Shown: piece by piece, positions 1 to 9,328 of the stretch | How positions within the stretch are numbered: the stretch's first letter is position 1 | Layout: the number at the start of each line of letters is the position of its first letter | Source: Streptomyces sulfonofaciens | GTDB lineage: Bacteria > Actinomycetota > Actinomycetes > Streptomycetales > Streptomycetaceae | Assembly (NCBI RefSeq): GCF_014656295.1 | Contig: NZ_BNCD01000001.1 | Span: forward strand, 124,001-188,000 | Direction: 5' to 3' | DNA: 64,000 bases | The notes under the pieces: model-generated | What the model saw: the letters and a program-made list of their open reading frames with translations, nothing else | Told to the model about the DNA's origin: nothing | Database searches by the model: none | Program-made: the position numbers and the translations under genes

Positions 1-220
1 CCCCATGTGGAGAGGGGGCCTGCGTGCCGCAGTTCGGCTCGCAAGGGGCCCGAGTGATCCAGGAGTCTGGTGACTCCGGAGATCAGACCTCCGAAGGGGG
101 AGCCAGGTTGTACGCGAAGTGAATTTTCTGTGACCGAATCTGCACTGGTTCTGCGGACGGCCGGAGCCGGGCCCGGACGACCCGCTCCGACCGGGTGCGG
201 GCGGCACGCCCCGGCCGGAT

Positions 221-292
221 GCGGACGGCCGCGCTCCGGCCGGGGCGGACGGCCGCGCTCCGGCCGGGGCGGACGGCCGGGTTCCGGCCGAC
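221..292. repeat. 24-bp GC-rich tandem repeat, three copies
   Basis: Three head-to-tail copies of a 24-bp unit (starting GCGGACGGCCG, ending CCGGCCGGG) begin at 221, 245 and 269; the last copy is degenerate. The array lies just past the stop codon of the minus-strand gene that ends at 298. Its GGCC-rich arms are self-complementary, so it may act as a transcription terminator. The rest of 1-297 has no convincing gene; a 6-bp hairpin with a 4-nt loop (GGAGTC/GACTCC) sits at 62-77. Confidence 0.75.
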
Positions 293-297
293 CGGCC

Positions 298-3200
298 TCA
301 GTCGAACCAGCGGTCCCGCGCCAACTCCTCCGTGCGGGACGGGTCCTCCAGCAGCGCCGCCACCTCGAAGCGCCGCGGCCACTCGCGCGCCGCCCACGCC
401 AGGCCCGCCGCGACCCCTTCCAGCGTCGCCGCGTGCACCACCCCGTCCGCGGTGCGGTACCAGTCCAGCTCCACGCCGTCCACGACGAGTTCCTCGTGCT
501 CGACGTACGACCGCGGCGTGCCGGCGCCCAGCAGCACCCGCACCGCCTCCGGCACCTCGCGCACCGCGCCCTCGTCCCGGACGGCGCCCGGCACCGTCTC
601 ACCCAGCCTGCGCACCTGGAACAGCTCGGCGAGGTCCGCGGCGGCCGGCGGGCGCACCGGCAGCAGCGGGCGGCCGCCGGACAGCGGCAGCAGGTCGGGG
701 GAGTCGGCGACGACCGCGTCGCGCGCGTCCACGACCACCACCCGGCCGTCGCCCTCGACCGCCCGCACCTCGTCGGGCAGCGTCACCTGCTGCGGGTCGA
801 GTTCCGCGAGCGCACCGTAGAGGCCGTGCAACTGGGCCGCGCTCACCTCCCGGTCCGGGTCGGCGAGCCGGTCGAGCAGCTCGGCGGCACCGCCCGGCTC
901 GTCGAGCAGCGCGGCCACGGACGTCCGCACGCCCAGCGCGCGCAGCACCTGCTCGTCCTCGAAACCGGTGGCGTCCGCGGAGTCGTACAGCCCTGCGAGC
1001 AGCGGATCGCCGCCGAAGGCGCGCAGCCCGGCGGGCCTGCGCCCGTCCAGCACCGGATGGCCGCGCAGCCACCACGCCGTGTACGGGCGCACGGTCTCGG
1101 TGGTGCCGTCGGGCAGCAGGATCCGCACCGGCTGGGTCAGGGCGTCCCGCAGCGGCGGCCTGGACAGCATGGCCATCGCCTGCGGCCAGCGGTCCTCGTC
1201 GACCAGGTCGAGGTCGCGGACCGCCACGATCTCGGTGGCCACCGGCGGCACCGGGGTGTCGGGCAGCCGGTCGAGCACGTCCTCGCACCAGACGTCCACC
1301 GCGTCCAGCAGGCCCACGTCGTCGGGCTCCGCGTAGTCGCCGTCCCGGGGCTCCAACTCGTCCGGGTCGAGCACCACATCGGTGGCGCGCACCAGCGAGA
1401 AGCCGGCCAGGGCGCCGCAGGCGGCGAGCGTCCGGGCGCCCCAGCGGGCGGCCAGCTCCGCGTCCACCTCGGCCAGCTCACCCTCCCGGATCACCTGCGC
1501 GAACGGGCTGCCGGGCACGACCAGCTCACCCGCCGGGGCCGGCTCGCCGTCCTCGTCGGGCAGCGCGAGCGCACCCAGCCAGGGCTCGTCGCCCGGTTCG
1601 AGACCGGCGTCGCGCACCAGCCCGAGCACCACCTCGGCCAGTTCCTCGGCGTCGGGACGGCGGGCCTCGTCGGCGCCGGGGAACCAGTCGTCCTCGTCCA
1701 TCGACGCCGCCACCGCAGCCCGCACCTGCGCGGTGGTGAGCACGGCGCGCGGTGACGCGGGCAGCGCGCCGAGCTTCTCCAGCAGGGGATGTGCGGCGTC
1801 CGGATGGGCGACCTTCAGGCCGAGGCGGGTCAGGACGCCCGCGGACGCCGCGGTGGTCTCGCCGGGGGACGGCTCGTACCCGGCCCCGGACGCCGGCAGC
1901 GGCAGCAGGACGTGGCGGGGGCCGATGGTGGTGCGGGGCAGCGCGGGGCCCTCGCCGGCGGCCGGCCCCGCGCCACCCGGCACGCCGCCGGCCAGCGGGA
2001 CCGGAAGGCCGGTCAGGCGCTCCGGATCCACTCCGGCGAGGCTGTCGTACAGCCGCCACCACCAGCCTGGCTCCCGCTCCAGGCCGGCGAGCCGGTCGAT
2101 CGCCTCGGTCAGCGGCACCCGCGCCACCCCGAGCGTGCGCAGCTCCACCCGCCGCTCCAGGCCCGCGGGCAGCAGGCTGGGCAGCACCTCCGCCAGCACC
2201 CGCACGGTCTCGGCGCCCGCGCCCTCCACCACCTCGGCGTCCCGCGGGCGCAGTGCCGTGCCGCCGGGCGCACCCGGGCCGAGGTCGCCGAGGTCATCGC
2301 CGGCCACGGCCGCCCAGGCCCGCTCGTGCTCGGCGTCCTTCGCCTCCAGGGCGGGCGGCAGGAACGGGGTGCGCGGCAGCCGCTCCAGGATCGCCGCGCG
2401 CAGGGCCCCGTCCAGCTCGGCCTTGCCGAGCGGCCCCGGCACCAGGTCGAGCAGGCCCGTGCCGACCGGCTGCCAGGCGGCGAGCAGCGCGGCGTAGGCG
2501 TCCGCCGCCCGCTGCACCAGGAAGTCCGTGAGCGGCCCCGGCGCGGCGTGCCTGCGCGCGGTGTCCAGCGGCAGCGAGGCGATCAGCAGCGCGGGCACGC
2601 CGAGGGGTTCGTCGCTCGGCGTCGGCGCGTGCACCACGGGCGCGGTGCCCGGGCGGCGCGGGGCGCCCTCGTCGTCCACGGGCACGGCCCAGGTCACGGA
2701 CCAGTGCGGGCGGAGCCGTTCCTCGATCGGGCGGTCCGCGAGCAGTTCCGCGTCCAGGACGCCGTGGCCGTGTGCGGTGCGCCAGCGGGTGGTGCCGTCG
2801 CGTGTGTCGTCGATGACGGTGTACGAGGCGTCGGCGGTGGGGCGGGGGCCGCCCGGGCCGTGGGGTGCCGTGGCGGTCGCGGTTTCGGCGGTGGAGGGGC
2901 GTTCGGTGCGGCGGCCCAGGGTGCGGGTGGCCTCGGGGGTCTCCACGACGACCTCGGTGAGGCCGGGCAGGGTGAGCAGCAGGGCGGCGTCGATGCCGTC
3001 GAGCAGCCGCTCCACGAGGTCACGGGCGGCGGCGTCCCGCAACGGCAGGAGCACCACCGTGTCGTAGCCGTCGGGAGCGGTGCCCTCGGCCGGGAACGGC
3101 AGCCTCAGCAGGGGCACGTGGCCCTCGCGGCGGCGCAGTTCGTCGCCGAGGCCGCTGCTGTGCACGGCGGCCTCGGCGGCCAGCTCGCGTGCCTCGGCGA

Positions 3201-3672
3201 GCGACCAGCGCACCCCGCCGGTGCGGCCCACGAGCGCGGGCTCGTCGCTGACGGCGAGCACCGCGGCGAAGCCGACGCCGAACCGGCCCACGACACCGGG
3301 CTCGCCCGCCGCCCGGTCCGCGTCCGGTTCGTCGCGTTTGGCGGAGGCGCGCAGCGTGGACAGGGACTCGACGCCCGGCGCGTCGAGGGGGGCGCCGGTG
3401 TTCGCGGCGACGAGGACGCCGTCGCGGAGGGTGAGGCGCAGACGGCCCGGGGTGCCGGCGCGGGCCGCGGCGTCGGCGGCGTTCTGGGCGAGTTCGACGA
3501 TCAGGCGGTCGCGGTAGCCGCCGAGTGCGAGGTCCTCCTCGGCGTTGGCGTCCTCGCGGAAGCGGGCGGGGCTGGTGCGCCAGGCGTCGAGTACGCCGCG
3601 GCGCAGGCGCGCGGTGCCGAAGGGGTCCGCCCCTTCGGCATCCGGCCGCACGAGCTTGCTCACGGTGGTCAC
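298..3672 (-). CDS. Sacsin-like protein with HSP90-type ATP-binding N-terminus
   Basis: A 1124-residue protein. Residues about 30-200 carry a GHKL/HSP90-type ATP-binding signature: the ELAQNAADA helix (N-box-like), then VVGRFGVGFAAVL (glycine-rich lid). This is the arrangement of the sacsin N-terminal ATPase domain. The remaining ~900 residues are acidic, leucine-rich and have no enzyme motif I recognise, as is usual for the large actinobacterial members of this family. The role is unknown; a chaperone-like ATPase is an inference from the fold. ATG at 3672 precedes TTVSKLVRPD. It follows the DUF3027 gene in the same direction after a 314-bp gap, so it is probably transcribed separately. No frameshift or unusual codon use is seen. 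Confidence 0.85.
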   Translation of the reverse strand: MTTVSKLVRPDAEGADPFGTARLRRGVLDAWRTSPARFREDANAEEDLALGGYRDRLIVELAQNAADAAARAGTPGRLRLTLRDGVLVAANTGAPLDAPGVESLSTLRASAKRDEPDADRAAGEPGVVGRFGVGFAAVLAVSDEPALVGRTGGVRWSLAEARELAAEAAVHSSGLGDELRRREGHVPLLRLPFPAEGTAPDGYDTVVLLPLRDAAARDLVERLLDGIDAALLLTLPGLTEVVVETPEATRTLGRRTERPSTAETATATAPHGPGGPRPTADASYTVIDDTRDGTTRWRTAHGHGVLDAELLADRPIEERLRPHWSVTWAVPVDDEGAPRRPGTAPVVHAPTPSDEPLGVPALLIASLPLDTARRHAAPGPLTDFLVQRAADAYAALLAAWQPVGTGLLDLVPGPLGKAELDGALRAAILERLPRTPFLPPALEAKDAEHERAWAAVAGDDLGDLGPGAPGGTALRPRDAEVVEGAGAETVRVLAEVLPSLLPAGLERRVELRTLGVARVPLTEAIDRLAGLEREPGWWWRLYDSLAGVDPERLTGLPVPLAGGVPGGAGPAAGEGPALPRTTIGPRHVLLPLPASGAGYEPSPGETTAASAGVLTRLGLKVAHPDAAHPLLEKLGALPASPRAVLTTAQVRAAVAASMDEDDWFPGADEARRPDAEELAEVVLGLVRDAGLEPGDEPWLGALALPDEDGEPAPAGELVVPGSPFAQVIREGELAEVDAELAARWGARTLAACGALAGFSLVRATDVVLDPDELEPRDGDYAEPDDVGLLDAVDVWCEDVLDRLPDTPVPPVATEIVAVRDLDLVDEDRWPQAMAMLSRPPLRDALTQPVRILLPDGTTETVRPYTAWWLRGHPVLDGRRPAGLRAFGGDPLLAGLYDSADATGFEDEQVLRALGVRTSVAALLDEPGGAAELLDRLADPDREVSAAQLHGLYGALAELDPQQVTLPDEVRAVEGDGRVVVVDARDAVVADSPDLLPLSGGRPLLPVRPPAAADLAELFQVRRLGETVPGAVRDEGAVREVPEAVRVLLGAGTPRSYVEHEELVVDGVELDWYRTADGVVHAATLEGVAAGLAWAAREWPRRFEVAALLEDPSRTEELARDRWFD

Positions 3673-3986
3673 TCCTCGTTACGGGCGATGCGCTTCGGCG
3701 GGGCGGTTCCCCTTCGCCGGGGACGACGAGGGTACGCCGGTGCCTGAAGGTATCGCGTGGGGGGCGGGGGAGGGGGGTACGGCCACGGCGCCCGGGGCGC
3801 CGCACGGTACCCGGCCGCCACCGCCGGGGAAACCGGGGCGCGGGGGAGGAAGCCGGCCGTGCCCGCCCGGGCGTGGCCGCGTGTCCTGCCGCGTACCGGG
3901 GGGGCGGACGGCGCACGGGGGCAGTGCCGCGGTACCGGGGACAGGTAGGGACGGGGGCGGGGGTCCCGCCCCCGGCCCCGGACGGG
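3673..3986. other. Intergenic region with G-tract cluster
   Basis: No gene is seen in these 314 bp, which hold the upstream region of the sacsin-like gene. At 3759-3777 the plus strand carries G-runs of 6, 5 and 6 separated by single bases, a potential G-quadruplex. A GGGGGAGG cluster follows at about 3841-3850. Confidence 0.5.
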
Positions 3987-4907
3987 CTAGCTGTGGCCCA
4001 GGTCTTCCTGGGGGGCTCCGGTCTCGACGGAGCCCTGGTCGTCCCGGGGGCGCAGGGGCAGCGGGTCCACCCGCGTCTCGTCGAGCACCGGCGGCGCGGG
4101 CTGCGGGGTCCGGGGCATCACCGCCGCCTCCGAGTGCCCCCCGCACCCGTAGGCCAGCGACACCACGTGCCCGTCGGCCGGGGCGTACTCGTTCGCGCAG
4201 ATCCCGAAGGCCTGCCGCAGCGAGCCCGAGACCGGCACCAGGAAGGCACAGGTCGCACAGGACGCGGGCGCGGCCTGCGCCATCGCCGTCTTCGGCCCGT
4301 ACGCCTCCTCCCAGCGGTCCGCCGCCGTGTGCAGGCCGTACCGGGACAGCACGCGCGCGCGTCCCATGCCGAGTTCCTCCGCGACGGCGGCGATGGTGCC
4401 GCGGGACGGTGCGGCGGGCAGGCTCGCCGGCGGTCCCGCGGTGACCTCGGCGTCCTCGGCCTCGACGAGTTCCGCCATCTCGTGCGACACGGCGGAGTCC
4501 GGGGGCGGTGTCACGTCGCCGGTGTAGCCGGGTTCGAGCCGCAGGTCGTCGGCCTCCGTGGGCAGCAGGTCGCCGGGGCCCAGGTCCCCCGGGCGCAGCC
4601 GTTCGCTCCAGGGCACCCACTCGGGCGCGAGCAGCGCGTCGGGGCCGGGCAGCAGGACGGTCTCGTCGAGCGTGACGACCTTGGCGCGCGAGGCGCGGGC
4701 GACGGTCACCGCCCAGCGCCAGCCGCGGTAGCCCGGCTCCTTGCACTCGAAGAGGTGCGTGACCACGCGGTCGCCCTCGCCGACGGCGGCGACGTGCTCA
4801 CCGACCACCCCGGGGGCGGCGGCCTCCTCGGCCGCGGCCCGGGCAAGGCCGACCGCCTCGGCGCACAGGCGGTCGGGGGTACGGCCTCGCGTTGTCGCTG
4901 CGCTCAC
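3987..4907 (-). CDS. DUF3027-family protein
   Basis: I chose GTG 4907 (VSAATTRGRTPD), giving 306 residues; the open frame extends upstream to 5036 but that stretch is Arg/Pro-rich and unlikely to be translated. The N-terminal half contains a region (DRVVTHLFECKEPGYRGWRW) typical of the actinobacterial DUF3027 family. The C-terminal part has a Cys/His cluster (CATCAF, GICANEY, YGCGGHSE), possibly a zinc-binding site. Biochemical function is unknown. The downstream order on the other strand (MFS, DUF2771 lipoprotein, mqnB, mqnD, csp) is one I recall as conserved in Streptomyces, which supports the family assignment. It is divergent from the MFS gene across a 455-bp intergenic region. Confidence 0.82.
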   Translation of the reverse strand: MSAATTRGRTPDRLCAEAVGLARAAAEEAAAPGVVGEHVAAVGEGDRVVTHLFECKEPGYRGWRWAVTVARASRAKVVTLDETVLLPGPDALLAPEWVPWSERLRPGDLGPGDLLPTEADDLRLEPGYTGDVTPPPDSAVSHEMAELVEAEDAEVTAGPPASLPAAPSRGTIAAVAEELGMGRARVLSRYGLHTAADRWEEAYGPKTAMAQAAPASCATCAFLVPVSGSLRQAFGICANEYAPADGHVVSLAYGCGGHSEAAVMPRTPQPAPPVLDETRVDPLPLRPRDDQGSVETGAPQEDLGHS

Positions 4908-5362
4908 AGGTATCGCTTCTCTCCTACGCCGTCTCACGAGTGCGCTGTCCGCTCGGCGAGGGAGCGGACGGAGCGGACCGGTGGGCCGCGTCGACGTCCG
5001 CGCCCGGTCGTCCTCGGGCACGCCTGCTGCTTCCATTCTGCGGGATGCCGACAGGCGCGGAGGTGAGGGAGACCGCCGCGGGGCGCGCTACGCACGCTAC
5101 CTCTTCCGGGGCTACGGTCCCACACCCCCCAGGTGGGAACAGGTGCCCCCCATGTCCCGGCGGCCCCCCGCCCCGGCGAACGAGCCCCCGGCAGCGCGGG
5201 GCGACGGGGGCTCCCCGGCGTCCTGACCGGCCGGGCACCATGGGGCGCGCCGCCCGCGACGGGCCCCGTGGCGGGCCGCGACGGCCGCCCCGTGCCGCCA
5301 TCCGTGCCGTACCCGGCGTGCGAATCAAGCTACCTTTCGGCATCTGGGGGCACTATGACGGA
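4908..5362. promoter_or_regulatory. Divergent promoter region between DUF3027 and MFS genes
   Basis: This 455-bp gene-free region must hold the promoters of both divergent genes; no consensus -35/-10 pair stands out. A 10-codon minigene (MTEWQPHGRP, 5355-5387) has a good GGGGG ribosome site at 5346-5350 and overlaps the start of the MFS gene out of frame. It could be a translated leader or chance. Confidence 0.45.
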
Positions 5363-6754
5363 GTGGCAGCCGCACGGGCGTCCCTGACAGCCGGCGGGCC
5401 CGGCCCGCTGCGCCGGACCCTCCGGGCGGTGGCCCACGCCCTGCGCCTGCCCTTCACCGCCGCCGCCCGTACCGTCCGCAAGGCCACCCACGCGCACGGC
5501 GCCGGCGAGTCCGGCCTCGGCAAGCTCATCGAGTTGCACGGCGTCAACGGCGCCGGCGATGTCATGATCACCGTCGCGCTCGCCTCGACGGTGTTCTTCT
5601 CCGTCCCGACCGACGAGGCACGCGGCCGTGTCGCCCTCTACCTGGCCGTAACCCTGGCCCCGTTCACGCTCCTCGCCCCGGTGATCGGCCCGCTGCTCGA
5701 CCGCGTCCCGCACGGCCGCCGCGCCGCCATGGCCACCGCGATGCTGGCCCGCGTGCTGCTCGCGCTGCTCCTGTCGAACGCGGTCGTCACCGGTTCCCTG
5801 GAGCTGTACCCGGCCGCGCTCGGCGTGCTGGTGGCCTCGAAGGCGTACGGGGTGGTGCGCAGCGCGGTCGTGCCACGGCTGCTGCCGCCCCGCTTCTCGC
5901 TGGTGAAGGCCAACTCGCGGGTGACGCTCTGCGGTCTGCTCGCGACCGGCGCGGCCGCCCCGGTCGGTGCGGGACTGCACATGGTCGGCGCCCGCTGGCC
6001 GCTCTACGGCGCCTGTGCGATCTTCGTCGCGGGCACCGTGCTCTCCTTCCAGTTGCCGCCCAAGGTCGACTCCGGCAAGGGCGAGGACAAGGCGCTGCTC
6101 GCGGCCGACGAGGAGCACCTGCACGGCCCGCGTGCGCAGCGCGGCCGCCGTCCCGGGCTGCGCACCGTCGGCCCCGCTGTCGTCCACGCCCTGGCGGCCA
6201 ACGCGGTCCTGCGCTGGCTCTCCGGCTTCCTGATCTTCTTCCTGGCGTTCCTGCTCCGCGAGCACCCGCTGGCCGGGCAGAGCGCGGCGGTGTCGCTGGG
6301 CGCGGCGGCGGTCGGCGCGGGCGCGGGCAACGCGCTGGGCACCGCGGTCGGCGCCTGGCTGAAGGCCCGCGCGCCCGAGGTGATCGTCGTGACGGTGGTG
6401 GCGATCGGGGCCGGCACGGCCGTCGCCGCGGCGGCGCTGTTCGGCGCGGTGCTGGTGGCGTGCTTGGCCGCGGTCGCCGGGTTCGCGCAGGCGCTGGCGA
6501 AGCTGTCGCTGGACGCGATGATCCAGCGGGACGTGCCCGAGGAGGTGCGCACCTCGGCGTTCGCCAGGTCGGAGACGGTGCTCCAGATGGCCTGGGTGGT
6601 CGGCGGCGCGGTCGGCATCGCCCTGCCGCTCAACGGCACGCTGGGGCTGTCGGTCGCGGCGGCGGTGGTGGCCACCGGGTGGCTGACGACCGTACGGGGG
6701 CTGTTGTCCGCGGCCCGGCACGGCGGTGCACCGCCCCGGCCGAGAGTGGTCTGA
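5363..6754 (+). CDS. MFS transporter
   Basis: A 463-residue integral membrane protein with about 12 hydrophobic segments in the two-bundle pattern of the major facilitator superfamily. It has an MFS-like loop (LLDRVPHGRRAAMATAML) after the second or third helix and a polar central loop around residues 235-265 (DSGKGEDKALL). The substrate cannot be read from sequence. I placed the start at GTG 5363 (VAAARASLTAG). GTG 5318 (VRIKLPFG) is an in-frame alternative, and neither has an ideal ribosome site. The gene heads a plus-strand run (MFS, lipoprotein, mqnB, mqnD), but the 162-bp gap to the next gene leaves co-transcription uncertain. Confidence 0.85.
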   Translation: MAAARASLTAGGPGPLRRTLRAVAHALRLPFTAAARTVRKATHAHGAGESGLGKLIELHGVNGAGDVMITVALASTVFFSVPTDEARGRVALYLAVTLAPFTLLAPVIGPLLDRVPHGRRAAMATAMLARVLLALLLSNAVVTGSLELYPAALGVLVASKAYGVVRSAVVPRLLPPRFSLVKANSRVTLCGLLATGAAAPVGAGLHMVGARWPLYGACAIFVAGTVLSFQLPPKVDSGKGEDKALLAADEEHLHGPRAQRGRRPGLRTVGPAVVHALAANAVLRWLSGFLIFFLAFLLREHPLAGQSAAVSLGAAAVGAGAGNALGTAVGAWLKARAPEVIVVTVVAIGAGTAVAAAALFGAVLVACLAAVAGFAQALAKLSLDAMIQRDVPEEVRTSAFARSETVLQMAWVVGGAVGIALPLNGTLGLSVAAAVVATGWLTTVRGLLSAARHGGAPPRPRVV

Positions 6755-6916
6755 ACGGCCCTCCGGCCGGGGTGCGCGGGCACCGCGCACCCCGGGACGC
6801 CCGCACGCCGCGACCCCGCACGCCGCGCACCCGCGCCCCCCGCACGCCGCGGCCCGTGCGCGGCACGCCGCCGCCCGCACCGCCGCGACCGCCGACCCGG
6901 CGGATAACCTGCGCCC

Positions 6917-7483
6917 ATGACCTCCCCGCCCCCGGCGGAGCCGCGCCCGCCCCGCGCACCCCACCCGGCCCCGTCCGCCCACCAGGACCGCCGGCACCAC
7001 CAGGACCACCAGGACCACCAGCACCGCCCGGGCCGGGCCGCCAGGACCGCCTCCGCGGCCTGCACGCTGTGCGCCGCGCTGCTCGCGCTCTCCGGCTGCG
7101 ACAAGCCGACGCCGCTGGCCACCGTCACCGTCGGCGAGGACTCGGTGCACACGGAGGCGGCCTGCTACAACGACGGCAGGCCGGTCCCGGCCGCGGACTT
7201 CGAGCGGTGCCTGCGGGAGACGGACCACCACCGCATCGGCGTCGACCCGGACGCCACGGTGCGGTTCGGGGTGGACCCCCAGATCGCCGACCGGGGCTGG
7301 GTGATCCTGCTGAACGGCCGGGCGCTCACCGGCACCAGCGGCAAGACGTACCGCACGGTCCCGGGCAGCGTCTTCTTCGACCCGCAGTTCGGTGCGCGGG
7401 GCGGTTCGGCCACCGTCAGCGTCCTGGAGGGCAGCGGCAGCCGCCCCATCGGCCTATGGTCGTTCACGTTCGAGCAGTCCTGA
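6917..7483 (+). CDS. DUF2771-like lipoprotein
   Basis: A 188-residue protein with a hydrophobic segment ending in a lipobox (LLALSGC, Cys about residue 61), so it is predicted to be exported and lipid-anchored. The long N-terminus before the signal helix is Pro-rich then His/Asp-rich (HHQDHQDHQH, from a 9-bp repeat near 6985-7025); the true start may be later, but no better in-frame start precedes the signal region. The mature part contains ATVTVGEDSVHTEAACY and a C-terminal beta-rich region with GLWSFTFEQS, which I associate with the DUF2771 family. Function unknown. Upstream at 6801-6851 lie three copies of CCGCACGCCGCG. Confidence 0.75.
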   Translation: MTSPPPAEPRPPRAPHPAPSAHQDRRHHQDHQDHQHRPGRAARTASAACTLCAALLALSGCDKPTPLATVTVGEDSVHTEAACYNDGRPVPAADFERCLRETDHHRIGVDPDATVRFGVDPQIADRGWVILLNGRALTGTSGKTYRTVPGSVFFDPQFGARGGSATVSVLEGSGSRPIGLWSFTFEQS

Positions 7484-7540
7484 CCCCGGCACCCCCGGCC
7501 CCTGCCCCCCGACGCCAGCAGAAGGGCGACCACCCACCCC

Positions 7541-8362
7541 ATGCGCATACTCGTGGCCACCGCCGTCGTCCCCGAGCGGGACGCGGTGGCGAAGGCGTTC
7601 GCCGGCCCGGCACGCCCCTGCGTGCTGCCGGGGGCCGCGCTGCTGTCCCTGGCGGACGACGCGGCGGACGACCCGCCCGCCGGCATGCGCACGGACGCCC
7701 CGCCGGCCGGCCGGACCGCACCGGCCGCCCGCTGGGACCTGCTGGCCGCCGGAGTGGGCCCGGCGAGCGCCGCCGCGGGCACCGGTGCCGCGCTCACCGC
7801 GGCGGCGCTCGCCGGTGACCCCTACGGCCTCGTCGTCTCCGCCGGCATCGGCGGCGGCTTCGCGCCCGCCGCGCCGCCCGGCTGCCTCGTCGTCGCCGAC
7901 GCGATCACCGCCGCGGATCTGGGCGCCGAGACACCGGACGGCTTCCTGCCCGTCACCGCACTCGGCTTCGGCACCACCACGCACGCGGTGCCCGCGTCCC
8001 TGGTCGCCGCCGCGGCCGCAGCGCTCCCCGCCGTCGTCGGCACCGTGCTCACCGTCTCGACCGCCACCGGCACCGCCTCCCGGGCCGCCGAGCTGCGCGG
8101 ACGCCATCCGGGCGCCGTGGCCGAGGCGATGGAGGGCTTCGGGGTGGCGGAGGCGGCCGCCGCGCACGGCGTGCCCGCCCTGGAGGTCCGTGCCGTCTCC
8201 AACCCCGTCGGCCCCCGCGACCGGGCGGCCTGGCGTATCAAGGAGGCGCTGGCGGCGCTCACCGAGGCGTTCGGGAAGCTCAGGCCCGTACTGGAGAGTT
8301 GGAGAGAGCATGAACACCACGCCGACCACCCCGACCGCTGCAGCCGGGCCCGAGCAGGCTGA
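7541..8362 (+). CDS. mqnB: Futalosine hydrolase
   Basis: A 273-residue enzyme of the futalosine (alternative menaquinone) pathway. It cleaves futalosine to dehypoxanthinyl futalosine and hypoxanthine in the cytoplasm. It begins MRILVATAVVPERDAV and has the nucleoside phosphorylase/hydrolase fold signature: LVVSAGIGGGFAP, then a purine-site region EAMEGFGVAEAA (Glu-Met-Glu-type nucleoside contact) and AVSNPVGPRDRAAWRI. Its last 53 bp overlap the start of mqnD in another frame, so the two are translationally linked, and the pathway pairing confirms the call. An insertion rich in Ala/Pro at residues about 40-60 (DDPPAGMRTDAPPAG) is probably a surface loop. Confidence 0.93.
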   Translation: MRILVATAVVPERDAVAKAFAGPARPCVLPGAALLSLADDAADDPPAGMRTDAPPAGRTAPAARWDLLAAGVGPASAAAGTGAALTAAALAGDPYGLVVSAGIGGGFAPAAPPGCLVVADAITAADLGAETPDGFLPVTALGFGTTTHAVPASLVAAAAAALPAVVGTVLTVSTATGTASRAAELRGRHPGAVAEAMEGFGVAEAAAAHGVPALEVRAVSNPVGPRDRAAWRIKEALAALTEAFGKLRPVLESWREHEHHADHPDRCSRARAG

Positions 8363-9203
8363 CCGCCCCCTGCGGATCGCCTACTCGCCCTGCCCGAACG
8401 ACACCTTCACCTTCGACGCGTGGGCGCACGGCCGGGTCCCCGACGCGCCCGCGCTGGACGTCACCTTCGCCGACATCGACATCACCAACGGGATGGCGGA
8501 GCGCGGCGAGCACGACGTGCTCAAGGTGTCGTACGCGGTGCTGCCGTGGGTGCTGGACGACTACGCGCTGCTGCCGTGCGGCGGGGCGCTGGGCCGGGGC
8601 TGCGGGCCGCTGGTGCTGACGGGCGAGCCCGGCAGGGACCTCAGCGGCGCGGTGGTCGCGGTGCCGAGCGAGCGGTCGACCGCGTACCTGCTCTTCCGGC
8701 TCTGGGCCGCCCAGGCCGTGCCGGGCGGCGTCGGCGAGATAGTCGTCATGCCGTTCGACCGGATCATGCCGGCCGTGCGGGACGGCAAGGTCGACGCGGG
8801 CCTCGTCATCCACGAGGCCCGCTTCACGTACCGCGCCTACGGGCTGCACTGCCTCGCCGACATGGGCGAGCACTGGGAGTCCACCACCGGCCTGCCGATC
8901 CCGCTGGGCGCCATCATCGCCCGCCGCTCGCTGGGTGCGGACACCCTCAAGCGGCTGGCGGAGGCGGCACGCGCCTCGGTCCGGATGGCCTGGGACGACC
9001 CGGAGGCGTCCCGTCCCTACGTCCTGGAGCACGCCCAGGAGATGGACCCCGCGGTGGCGGACCAGCACATCGGCCTGTACGTCAACGAGTTCACGGCCGA
9101 CCTCGGCGAGGAGGGCTACGCAGCCGTGCGCGGCCTGCTCACCCGCGCGGCGGCCGAGGGCCTGGTGCCGGCGATCGGGCCGGACGCGCTGGCCTTCCCC
9201 TGA
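8310..9203 (+). CDS. mqnD: 1,4-dihydroxy-6-naphthoate synthase
   Basis: A 297-residue enzyme that converts cyclic dehypoxanthinyl futalosine to 1,4-dihydroxy-6-naphthoate in menaquinone biosynthesis. It has the periplasmic-binding-protein-like fold typical of MqnD, with the hallmark N-terminal IAYSPCPNDTFTFDAW (about residues 23-38). Further conserved stretches are DVLKVSYAVLP, VIHEARFTY and a central glycine-rich segment CGGALGRGCGPLV. ATG 8310 is preceded by GGAGAGAG at 8301-8308 and starts inside the mqnB coding region, giving a 53-bp overlap and probable coupled translation. The open frame extends upstream into mqnB but is noncoding there. Confidence 0.95.
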   Translation: MNTTPTTPTAAAGPEQADRPLRIAYSPCPNDTFTFDAWAHGRVPDAPALDVTFADIDITNGMAERGEHDVLKVSYAVLPWVLDDYALLPCGGALGRGCGPLVLTGEPGRDLSGAVVAVPSERSTAYLLFRLWAAQAVPGGVGEIVVMPFDRIMPAVRDGKVDAGLVIHEARFTYRAYGLHCLADMGEHWESTTGLPIPLGAIIARRSLGADTLKRLAEAARASVRMAWDDPEASRPYVLEHAQEMDPAVADQHIGLYVNEFTADLGEEGYAAVRGLLTRAAAEGLVPAIGPDALAFP

Positions 9204-9328
9204 CTGGTACGGGACGGGCCGGGCCGGCCCTGGCCGGTCTGGTCCTGGCCGGGCCGGTACTGGACGGGTCCGGGGTGGGGGTCCGGCGCGCCTCGCGGTG
9301 GCCGGTTCCCGCGGACCGGACCCGGCTG

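Noticed and set aside
70..1755. Plus-strand open frame of 561 codons
   Set aside because: It is antisense to the sacsin-like gene; Arg/Gly/Pro/His-rich translation without motifs is the usual high-GC shadow.
3759..3777. G-quadruplex as a proven regulator
   Set aside because: The G-runs are real but such runs are common in 73% GC DNA; kept only as a note in the intergenic entry.
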